A stretch of DNA of 10,025 nt from Nitrososphaeraceae archaeon (GTDB lineage Archaea; Thermoproteota; Nitrososphaeria; Nitrososphaerales; Nitrososphaeraceae): assembly GCA_025937665.1 (NCBI GenBank), contig JAICQW010000056.1, positions 1-10,025 on the forward strand, read 5' to 3'. Position numbers and translations under genes: made by a program. Of this stretch, positions 1 to 6,954 are shown in pieces (within the stretch, counting starts at the first letter, position 1; every line of letters begins with the position of its first letter). A model generated the notes under the pieces. That model had not been told where the DNA came from. It saw only the letters and a list, made by a program, of their open reading frames with translations, and searched no databases.

Positions 1-2244
1 GATACTAAATTTTTCAATAGCAGAAGTAGTGTCCATAATAACATTTTGCAATCTGCTTGATATCCAAAAATCTTCCAGATCCATATTCAAGCTACTCTGA
101 GCTCTGAAAATCTCTAAGTGTGCATATATGTTTCTATAGATTTCAAACAATTTGGCTCTAATTCCTTTTACTAAATCAAAAGAAAAGTCGGAATCCTGTA
201 ATATCTCTGCCGACGACAGCATAGTAAGACGAATTGAATCAGCACCATATTCCTCTATCGCGTGACGCAATGGTATGATATTTCCAAGGGATTTGGACAT
301 TTTTTTACCTTCCATTAGTACCGATCCATTTACAACAATTTGTTTGGGCCATTTATCCTTGGGGAATATTGCGGCATGATTGAATATGAAGAATGCAAGG
401 TGATTAGGGATCAAGTCTCTTCCTGAATGCCTGGAATCTACTGGATAAAAATACGCAAATTCATTTTTAATTTTTTCAAGTAACTGAATGGATATTCTTG
501 ATTCCTTGGCTACGATATCTGGATTATTCTTTCCTAGTAAAACATAATCAAAGAAATTATCATTCAAATTATCTGCCAATACCTTATCCTCATTATTTTG
601 CAAGTCCTGATTATTGCTAATGTGTCTTGACATTAAATAATAGGCCATATAGATAACAGAATCTGCCAGACTTTCTATTATCCACTCATTGTCCCATGGA
701 AGTTTTGTTCCCATCCCACTTTTTCTTGCACATGCCCTCTCCTTCAACCAATCAATAACATTGGTGAATTCTTGTCTTATTTCATCAGGTAGAATTTCCA
801 TTTTATCAATTAGTTCATACGCCAATTTTTTCCAATTTTCATCTCCATAATTGATAAACCACTGGTTTGTTAGTAGCTTAACAACACAGGTAGTTCCGCA
901 TCTACATTTTACTGCATTTTTCAGTTCATACATAGTAGTTCCAATCCCTTGACTGATTATTTTTGCCTTGATAGTTTCTCTAGCCTCCATTACACTCAAA
1001 TTTCCAATTTCATCTATGTCGGGTAAAACTTTACCATTGTGAAATTCGTCCGAATAAAGCTTGTTGGTAGCCTCCTCTAATTTAGGATCATTTTGATCTC
1101 TAATAGAATAACTAGTAACAATAGTTTCTGCAGCCGATGAGCCATTTGAAGGATACGCATCAGTTTGGATTATTTTGATAGGAACAACATTACCTGTGAT
1201 GTTGTATTTTCTTAAAGTATTATCGTCCCTCCTTAAATCAACCAGAGCCTGATAATCATAGGGTGCGTGGGCTGGAACAGACATGACAATTCCAGTTCCA
1301 TTATTGGGATCAACAAATGATGCCGGGAATATGGGAACTTGTTGTTTCCTTTTTTCATCAAATACGGATTTACCTATTAAATCAGAACCGTTAATCTCTG
1401 AAATCAATGTAACACTAGCATTTAGAAATTCCATCTTTCTTGCCGCTTCTTTTGTAATTATCCATTTCTCGTTGTTCACCTCAGCAATAACATATTTTAT
1501 ATCGGGATTTATCCATAAATTTGTCACACCAAAAATAGTTTCTGGTCTTAATGTTGCAGTTGGAACAACGTACTGGTCTTCAAATTTAAATTTTACAAGA
1601 ACATATTCGATAAGATCGGGCTCAATATCGCCGACAGTATCATGTTGACTCACCGGATTTTGATCTTGAGGACACCATCCTACAGGATGAGAGCCCTGCA
1701 CTATCAAGCCATTCTTCTTAAGGTTTCTAAATTGCCATGAGATGAATTTCGAGTAGCCCTTGTCTATAGTCGTAAACTCTCGCCTCCAATCTATGGAATA
1801 ACCCATTTCGTTCATTCCTTGTTTAATTTCTTGATGAAAATAGCTAGCTATTTTTCTAGGTTCTTTGAAATTCGATATGATATCATCGGGAATCTTGTAT
1901 ATGTGTTGGAAGGTCTCTATCAGCTCTAAATCATTAGATTTTATCCTCTGTGACATCGATACAATAGGTGTTCCTGTATAGTGGAAACCCATTGGAAACA
2001 ATACATTATAGTTGTTCATACGCTTATACCTTGCGTGGACATCGGCAAGAGTATATGTTCGCCCATGTCCTACGTGCTGTGGAGAATTTGGGTAAGGATA
2101 TGCTACAGTCAGGAAATACTTTCTTTTATGTGATTGTGGATCGGTTTCAAAAAGTTTATCATCGATCCATCTCTTCCTCCATTTTTCCTCAATTCTACCC
2201 CAATCAAGTTCGGCATTGGGTGCTTTTTCAACTGAATCAACCAT
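1..2244 (-). CDS. leuS: Leucyl-tRNA synthetase, archaeal type (3' end beyond window)
   Basis: Class Ia synthetase that charges tRNA(Leu) with leucine in the cytoplasm. The open frame is read from an ATG at 2244 to the left edge without a stop, giving 748 residues. The archaeal family is usually about 940-970 residues, so the C-terminal end of the anticodon-binding region and the tRNA-contacting C-terminal domain lie outside. The HIGH-type signature HVGH is at residues 57-60. The CP1 editing domain shows TLRPETIFG near residue 230 and GTGIVMSVPAHAPYDY near 315-330. A Cys-rich CRCGTTC segment lies near 445, and the KMSKS loop (GKKMSKSLGN) has KMSKS at 648-652. The start lies inside the alaS coding end, sharing 8 bases (ATGGTTGA), so the two genes are almost certainly co-transcribed and may be translationally coupled. 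Only a weak GTGA-like sequence precedes the ATG. The family call is secure from motifs on both sides of the editing domain. Confidence 0.96.
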   Translation of the reverse strand, partial: MVDSVEKAPNAELDWGRIEEKWRKRWIDDKLFETDPQSHKRKYFLTVAYPYPNSPQHVGHGRTYTLADVHARYKRMNNYNVLFPMGFHYTGTPIVSMSQRIKSNDLELIETFQHIYKIPDDIISNFKEPRKIASYFHQEIKQGMNEMGYSIDWRREFTTIDKGYSKFISWQFRNLKKNGLIVQGSHPVGWCPQDQNPVSQHDTVGDIEPDLIEYVLVKFKFEDQYVVPTATLRPETIFGVTNLWINPDIKYVIAEVNNEKWIITKEAARKMEFLNASVTLISEINGSDLIGKSVFDEKRKQQVPIFPASFVDPNNGTGIVMSVPAHAPYDYQALVDLRRDDNTLRKYNITGNVVPIKIIQTDAYPSNGSSAAETIVTSYSIRDQNDPKLEEATNKLYSDEFHNGKVLPDIDEIGNLSVMEARETIKAKIISQGIGTTMYELKNAVKCRCGTTCVVKLLTNQWFINYGDENWKKLAYELIDKMEILPDEIRQEFTNVIDWLKERACARKSGMGTKLPWDNEWIIESLADSVIYMAYYLMSRHISNNQDLQNNEDKVLADNLNDNFFDYVLLGKNNPDIVAKESRISIQLLEKIKNEFAYFYPVDSRHSGRDLIPNHLAFFIFNHAAIFPKDKWPKQIVVNGSVLMEGKKMSKSLGNIIPLRHAIEEYGADSIRLTMLSSAEILQDSDFSFDLVKGIRAKLFEIYRNIYAHLEIFRAQSSLNMDLEDFWISSRLQNVIMDTTSAIEKFSI

Positions 2245-4984
2245 TTTTTTCACTAGAGTCTATATTTGTAATCAGATTCTCAAGATTCTTCAGACATTCA
2301 TTAATCTTGCTCTTATCCTTACCTCCACCCTGGGCAAATTTATCTGTACCTCCACCTCCCGTACCTCCGAGTTTCAATGAAATTTCCTTTGCAATTCTAG
2401 ATGCTTTAATGATTTTTCTTGATTCATCTCCAACGAATACAATGACTTTTATGCGCTCATGATCCTGAACAAGGGCAACATATACTAAGAAAGGATCGAT
2501 ATTGATACTCTTTTCTCCCAATGCAATATAATATTCGTCCCCCATTAGATCATCGAAAGTGCCATAAACCTTTAATGCTGATTTAGTTCTAGTCGCCTGT
2601 TGCGTAACTATTGCGGCCATATTGTCTGAAAATCTGTTAATAAGTACTCTAAATTTTCTTTTCATCTGGTCATTTTCTAATGTTACTTTATCAAATGATT
2701 CAATCAGCTTCTCTCTACTTGATCCCAGAGATTGAGCAATATGTAGCAATTGAGAGTCCTGAGACTGCACATATTGCAAGGCCTTATTCCCAGAAACAAA
2801 CTCAAGTCTTACTACACCATCTTGAATTCTCTCAGTCTTTAGAATTTTTATAAGACCAATTTCACCTGTCTTATTAACATGTGTTCCACCACATGCTTCG
2901 ACATCCCAACCATCTATGTTCACTATCCTTACATTGTTTGAGGGGACTGCACCTCCTTGATAAATCCTGAATGTATATTTCTCTTCAGCGTTTGACCTTT
3001 CAAATACATTGATGTTAATTGCTAAATTTCTTTGTACAACTTCATTGGCAGTATTTTCTATTTGCTTGATTTCTTGTTTGGTAAGAGCTGAATGATGAGT
3101 AATGTCCAACCTTGCATAATTTTCATCCTTGAAGGCAGAATTCTGCCATATCCAAGAACCAAGATTGTTTCTTGCAGCTGAATTCAATATGTGTGTTGCA
3201 CTATGATTTTTGGTTATAGCTTGTCTTCTTACATTGTCAACAATTCCGTGAACTATTTTATTGTCTTGAAGATCCTTGGATGGATCTTGTATCTTATGTA
3301 AGACTAGATTGTCCTGCTTTATGACATCTATTACTTTGATACCTTCAATAGTACCGAAATCAGGCTCCTGTCCACCTCCTCTGGGGTAAAATGCCGTTTT
3401 ATCCAAAATCAAGTACTTGCCGTTAAGTATCTTGAGAATTTTTGCGTCAAATTCTCTGATAGATTCATCTTCGTAATACAATAACTTCGTAGGTATTATG
3501 TCAGCGCCTGTCTCGATAACAGGTACCGGGATGGATTCATGTGTAGTATGAAGCTGTGCTAACTTTACGTAAAAATCCGGAGGTATTTTTTCTATAACGC
3601 CAGTTTCAAGTAGGAGATCAGGTGTAATACCATCTGACTCATACATCCTTATCAGGTCTTCAACACTAGGTTTCTTGTTGGATTCACGCATGGAACTTGC
3701 AATAGAATACATTCTTTCCTTTGACGAAGAATATCTATCAGACTCGATCTGCATTATTTTCCGAACATCATTTTTGTGCTCTTTTAGTTCAGGATACATT
3801 GGTTTTAGATACTCCATATGTAGATCCATTACATCCTGCAAATCGAGTTTCCAACCTAATCGGGCAAGGAGTGCAAGAGTTCTTCTCAATATTATTCTAA
3901 GATTGTAGCCTCCTCCTACATTAGATGGCAATGAGCCATCAGAAATTGCAAACAACAATGTCCGGGTGTGATCAGCAATAATTGATAGTGTTTCAACCGG
4001 TAGGACAATTTTTTCCAAATCTTCATACGATAGACCAAGTTCTTTGGCAATATTGATCTTTAGTAGTCTTGGATCATTTTCATAATTTGAGTATTTCTCA
4101 GAAACTTTCTTAAAGTAACGGGATAGAAATTCTGATTTTGAATCAATATCGATACCAATTATGTCAACCAGTTTCTTGAATATGGGTCCAAAAGTAGCAT
4201 CGTAACTTGTGGGACTCCCTAACGTAATCCATGATAGGCGTTCAAGTCCCGCTCCCATATCTATTATCTTGTTGTCAAGTGTGCGATAGTTATTTTCATC
4301 CCCCTCAAACTCAGTAAAAACTGCATTCCCAAGTTCCAGTCCTCGAACAAAGTACTCCAAAGAATAACCAAAAGCCCCTGCTCCCATCCAAACATCCTCA
4401 ACAAATGTAATTTCTTCAGATTTTATACCAAGAACATCCGTAAGCAGAGAGTGATCCAGCTCCATACACCTGTCCTTCCAATATCCACCGGGAGCGTCGG
4501 CGTTACATGTTTGACCTACCATGCAAAAGCTAGTATAATGTCTGCCGGTGATTCCAACGTTTTCAATATCATTAAATCTGAGACACATTTGAGGAACTAC
4601 AAGCGGATTTCTGGGAATTTCAAACACGATTTTTCCATTCATTACTCTCTGAAAGTCCACAATGGATGCAATTGTATAATACAGGTCCTCCCTCCAACGA
4701 CACACCACAGGATACCTTTGAATTATTTCATGATCATTTTTTCTAAAGAAACTACTCAGTTCCTTCCAGGTATTCACAAAATCTAGTCTTTTTGATGTTG
4801 GTGGATCTCCGATAAAGCTATAGTTATCATGTTCAGGGCAAGATTCCCTATGATTAATGGCCCAAAAGAATTTTCCGCATAACTTACAACTTTGCCTCTT
4901 GAATCCTTTTTCATCAAACAATGAGACTTTGTAATACTTATCAGGATTAGAAGAAAAAAGTGATAATAATGACTGTTTTTCCAT
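2237..4984 (-). CDS. alaS: Alanyl-tRNA synthetase, archaeal type
   Basis: Class II synthetase that charges tRNA(Ala) and clears mischarged Ser/Gly-tRNA(Ala). With the ATG at 4984 it has 915 residues, normal for archaeal AlaRS. In order: an archaeal N-terminal zinc knuckle (C33, C36, C49, H52); the class II catalytic core with a GAGLERLSW motif 3 near 244-252; the tRNA-recognition helical region with DHTRT near 338; the editing domain beginning KTAFYPRGGGQ near 530, with its metal site HSATH (H594, H598) and CGGTH (C698, H702); and the C-Ala domain ending in a Gly-rich stretch (GGTGGGGTDKFAQGGGK, near 873-889). All editing residues are present. A longer form could start at a TTG at 5005 (7 more residues). 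I prefer the ATG because a TATA-like box sits 28 bases upstream of it, which would put the TTG upstream of the transcript start. The gene is first in an alaS-leuS operon, divergent from aspS. Confidence 0.96.
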   Translation of the reverse strand: MEKQSLLSLFSSNPDKYYKVSLFDEKGFKRQSCKLCGKFFWAINHRESCPEHDNYSFIGDPPTSKRLDFVNTWKELSSFFRKNDHEIIQRYPVVCRWREDLYYTIASIVDFQRVMNGKIVFEIPRNPLVVPQMCLRFNDIENVGITGRHYTSFCMVGQTCNADAPGGYWKDRCMELDHSLLTDVLGIKSEEITFVEDVWMGAGAFGYSLEYFVRGLELGNAVFTEFEGDENNYRTLDNKIIDMGAGLERLSWITLGSPTSYDATFGPIFKKLVDIIGIDIDSKSEFLSRYFKKVSEKYSNYENDPRLLKINIAKELGLSYEDLEKIVLPVETLSIIADHTRTLLFAISDGSLPSNVGGGYNLRIILRRTLALLARLGWKLDLQDVMDLHMEYLKPMYPELKEHKNDVRKIMQIESDRYSSSKERMYSIASSMRESNKKPSVEDLIRMYESDGITPDLLLETGVIEKIPPDFYVKLAQLHTTHESIPVPVIETGADIIPTKLLYYEDESIREFDAKILKILNGKYLILDKTAFYPRGGGQEPDFGTIEGIKVIDVIKQDNLVLHKIQDPSKDLQDNKIVHGIVDNVRRQAITKNHSATHILNSAARNNLGSWIWQNSAFKDENYARLDITHHSALTKQEIKQIENTANEVVQRNLAININVFERSNAEEKYTFRIYQGGAVPSNNVRIVNIDGWDVEACGGTHVNKTGEIGLIKILKTERIQDGVVRLEFVSGNKALQYVQSQDSQLLHIAQSLGSSREKLIESFDKVTLENDQMKRKFRVLINRFSDNMAAIVTQQATRTKSALKVYGTFDDLMGDEYYIALGEKSINIDPFLVYVALVQDHERIKVIVFVGDESRKIIKASRIAKEISLKLGGTGGGGTDKFAQGGGKDKSKINECLKNLENLITNIDSSEKNG

Positions 4985-5007
4985 TTCACACAAATTATTT
5001 GACAATG

Positions 5008-5017
5008 CTATTAATGC
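5008..5017 (-). promoter_or_regulatory. Candidate TATA box of alaS-leuS
   Basis: Read on the minus strand this is GCATTAATAG, centred about 28 bases before the alaS ATG at 4984. That is the spacing expected for an archaeal TATA element driving a leaderless or nearly leaderless transcript, and no Shine-Dalgarno sequence precedes the ATG, which agrees. The assignment rests on spacing and composition only. Similar boxes at 5089 and 5188 make it part of a repeated motif. Confidence 0.4.
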
Positions 5018-5278
5018 TTTTGTAGGTTTCTATTAACAACAATTATCAAGATAGCAATTAACTCAATTTTAGTTTCCTCTAGCATTATGCATTAATGTAT
5101 TTATGATATTTCACTCAAGACAATACTCGATTTTCCAGACATCATTTTAGTATATTAGATATTGTAAATCTTCGCTTGTGTGTTTTCGCATTAATGGTTC
5201 ACCCAGGTTTCTACTGTGAAGATGAGTCAATTTCAGTGAGATGGGATCTTCTCACAATAGCTAGAATTTGCGTTAAAA

Positions 5279-5291
5279 GGTTAAATTAACC
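5279..5291 (+). promoter_or_regulatory. AT-rich dyad, candidate TATA box or operator of aspS
   Basis: GGTTAAATTAACC is a perfect 6-base inverted repeat around a central A at 5285. The TTAAATTAA core is a plausible archaeal TATA element. A start site about 26 bases downstream (near 5311) would leave a leader of about 17 bases that includes the AAGG at 5315. The exact symmetry equally suits a dimeric regulator site. The competing promoter candidate is the box at 5188-5196, which would give a leader of about 110 bases. Confidence 0.3.
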
Positions 5292-5314
5292 TGTTCATTA
5301 AAGTTCAAATTATC

Positions 5315-5318
5315 AAGG
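5315..5318 (+). promoter_or_regulatory. Ribosome binding site supporting the TTG start of aspS
   Basis: AAGG lies 9 bases before the TTG at 5328. It matters because aspS has no in-frame ATG between the upstream stop at 5274 and residue 21, so this weak site is the main signal supporting the non-ATG start. Confidence 0.4.
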
Positions 5319-5327
5319 TTCATCAAT

Positions 5328-6647
5328 TTGAGTAGCCCAGACCTTCAAACTTGGAAAAGGACACACTATTCCAAAGATATCGATAGTTCGATGGATGGTA
5401 AGGAGGTAATTATTGTAGGATGGGTCTCTTCTATACGCGAACATAGTAACATAAAGTTTCTAACTATAAATGATAGATTTGGAAATATTCAGGTTATTTT
5501 AAAGAATAATGAATATCCTGATTCTCTTTCATCAGAAGTACAAAAGATTAGAGAACATGCTTCGATGGCAATAAAGGGTAAAGTTAGAAGTGAAGCGAAA
5601 GCTCCAAGGGGAATTGAAATAAGTCCAATTGAATTTAAGATCTTATCCTTGGCAAATAAAAATTCTCCTATCGTTATTCAAAGTAGGAAAGGAGTCGGAA
5701 TTGATACCAGATTGGATCTTCGAGCAATAGATCTTCGTAGACCTTTTCTTCAATCAATTTTTAGCATAAGATATACTGTATTAAATTCCTGCAGGAAATT
5801 TCTTGGAGATGAGGGTTTCATAGAAGTTAACACTCCTAAAATAATTGCCACGGCGACTGAAGGTGGTGCAACACTCTTTCCCATCTTTTACTATGACAGG
5901 GAAGCATTTCTAACTCAAAGTCCTCAGCTTTATAAGGAACAGCTTACAATGGCATTTGAAAATGTATTTGAGATAGGTCCAATCTTTAGGGCTGAACCTT
6001 CCAGAACAAACAGACATTTGTCAGAAGCTACATCGATTGATATTGAAAAAGCATATGCCGATTATAATGACATAATGGAAATTTTAGAAAAGATGATACA
6101 TTTTCTTTGGGACGAAGTAAGAACCAAAAACAAGTCACATCTTGAGTACTTAAAAATAGAAATACCAGATTTATCACTTCCATTTCGAAGGTACAGATAT
6201 TCCGATCTTATAGAAAAGTTGCAAAAGTCAGGTGAGTCTATTGAGTGGGGGGATGACATTTCGCAGCAAAAATTACGAAACCTCAATGATGATGACATGA
6301 AATATTTTTATTTTATCATTGACTGGCCCACATCAATAAAACCATTCTATGTTAAACCAAAATCGACGGGTACAGAGTGCGAATCTTTTGATTTGATGTA
6401 TGGTAATCTTGAGTTGTCTTCGGGAAGTACAAGAATTCATGATAAGAGCGAGCTAACTGAAAGAATGAAAAAACAAGGGCTAAACACTGGTGCGTTCGAT
6501 TTCCATTTAAAAGTTTTTGAATATGGTATGCCCCCCCATGCAGGATTCGGTATGGGGTTAGAACGATTAATTATGAGCATGTGTGGTGTTGATAATATTA
6601 GGGATGTTGTGCTGTTTCCTCGAGATATAGATAGGTTGTCGCCTTAA
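5328..6647 (+). CDS. aspS: Aspartyl-tRNA synthetase, archaeal type, probably non-discriminating (AspRS / Asp-tRNA(Asn) forming)
   Basis: Class IIb synthetase of 439 residues, normal for the short archaeal form. The N-terminal OB-fold anticodon domain spans about residues 9-110 (RTHYS at 11-15, VGWV at 30-33). The catalytic core has motif 1 (GFIEVNTPKI, 163-172), the aspartate-site segment QSPQLYKEQ (197-205), motif 2 around FRAEPSRTNRHLSEA (220-234) and motif 3 GFGMGLERL (406-414). Compared from memory with the Thermococcus kodakarensis discriminating enzyme, its Trp26 corresponds to Ser34 here and its Lys85 to Pro93. A proline at the latter site is the hallmark of enzymes that also accept tRNA(Asn). 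Its place at the head of a gatCAB operon supports that reading. The start is TTG; the first in-frame ATG is residue 21 and would cut into the OB fold, removing the conserved RTHYS segment. It is certainly AspRS/AsnRS family; the lack of specificity for tRNA(Asp) is inference. Confidence 0.95.
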   Translation: MSSPDLQTWKRTHYSKDIDSSMDGKEVIIVGWVSSIREHSNIKFLTINDRFGNIQVILKNNEYPDSLSSEVQKIREHASMAIKGKVRSEAKAPRGIEISPIEFKILSLANKNSPIVIQSRKGVGIDTRLDLRAIDLRRPFLQSIFSIRYTVLNSCRKFLGDEGFIEVNTPKIIATATEGGATLFPIFYYDREAFLTQSPQLYKEQLTMAFENVFEIGPIFRAEPSRTNRHLSEATSIDIEKAYADYNDIMEILEKMIHFLWDEVRTKNKSHLEYLKIEIPDLSLPFRRYRYSDLIEKLQKSGESIEWGDDISQQKLRNLNDDDMKYFYFIIDWPTSIKPFYVKPKSTGTECESFDLMYGNLELSSGSTRIHDKSELTERMKKQGLNTGAFDFHLKVFEYGMPPHAGFGMGLERLIMSMCGVDNIRDVVLFPRDIDRLSP

Positions 6648-6680
6648 CAAATAAAATATCTATTAAAAGATGACATTAAC

Positions 6681-6953
6681 ATGATTTCAAAAGAAGATTT
6701 AGAACATCTCGCTCAAATATCACGAATAAATTTAACTGAATATGAACTTGAAAAATTTCCTAAACAACTAGACAAGACAATAGAATACATCGATATTCTT
6801 GGAGAACTTGCATCTGATGATTCAGTTAATTTAGACTTGCAGGAATTAAGATTTGAAGAGCTTAGAACGGATGAGATAAGGATGTCTAATAATAAGCAAC
6901 TCAACAAGAACATTACAGAAGATGGATTCTTAAGAGGTCCTAAGATGAAATAG
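6681..6953 (+). CDS. gatC: Asp-tRNA(Asn)/Glu-tRNA(Gln) amidotransferase subunit C
   Basis: Small subunit of 90 residues, close to the usual 90-100. It is a belt-like protein that wraps GatA and GatB and stabilises the complex. The family pattern is clear: an N-terminal helix (KEDLEHLAQISRINLTEYE, residues 4-22), a second helix with the FPKQLDKTIEYIDIL segment (26-40), a charged linker, and the conserved C-terminal tail with ITEDGFLRGPK (78-88), equivalent to the REDGF..P tail of bacterial GatC. It begins 33 bases after the aspS stop. That gap is AT-rich (AAATAAAATATC, then ATTAAAAG) and could hold a secondary promoter, but co-transcription with aspS is more likely. A GATGAC sequence 6 bases before the ATG may act as a weak ribosome site. 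Confidence 0.92.
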   Translation: MISKEDLEHLAQISRINLTEYELEKFPKQLDKTIEYIDILGELASDDSVNLDLQELRFEELRTDEIRMSNNKQLNKNITEDGFLRGPKMK

Positions 6954-6954
6954 A

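Larger units (their letters stand above)
4985..5327. other. Divergent intergenic region between alaS and aspS
   Basis: This is the only long gene-free stretch and must carry the promoters of both the alaS-leuS and the aspS-gatCAB transcripts. It is strongly AT-rich. Visible structure: three GCATTAAT boxes (5010-5017 on the minus strand, 5089-5096 and 5188-5195 on the plus strand); a stem GTGAGA/TCTCAC (5236-5241 with 5250-5255) that competes with GAAGAT/ATCTTC (5218-5223 with 5246-5251); and a perfect dyad at 5279-5291. A 31-codon open frame (5194-5289, plus) has no ribosome binding site or recognisable protein, and I do not call it a gene. I saw no tRNA-like cloverleaf and no convincing C/D box pair on either strand. 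Confidence 0.7.

Noticed and set aside
1283..1648. 121-codon plus-strand open frame inside leuS
   Set aside because: It is fully antisense to the LeuRS CP1 editing domain and low-complexity hydrophobic/Ser-rich; a shadow frame.
1968..2462. 164-codon plus-strand open frame across the leuS/alaS junction
   Set aside because: It is antisense to two conserved synthetase genes over its whole length, and its Pro/Phe/Ser-rich product is what antisense of these regions yields. It has no ribosome site or motif.
4451..4786. 111-codon plus-strand open frame inside alaS
   Set aside because: It is antisense to the AlaRS catalytic core, with no independent coding signal.
5156..5260. Possible tRNA or C/D box sRNA in the divergent spacer
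   Set aside because: There is no TTCGANNC-like T-arm, acceptor stem or CCA-adjacent pairing. AAGATGA resembles a C box at only five of seven positions and has no properly placed CTGA D box.
6530..6536. Run of seven C in aspS, a possible frameshift-prone site
   Set aside because: It simply encodes the conserved Pro-Pro-His before motif 3 in frame, and the reading frame is intact on both sides.
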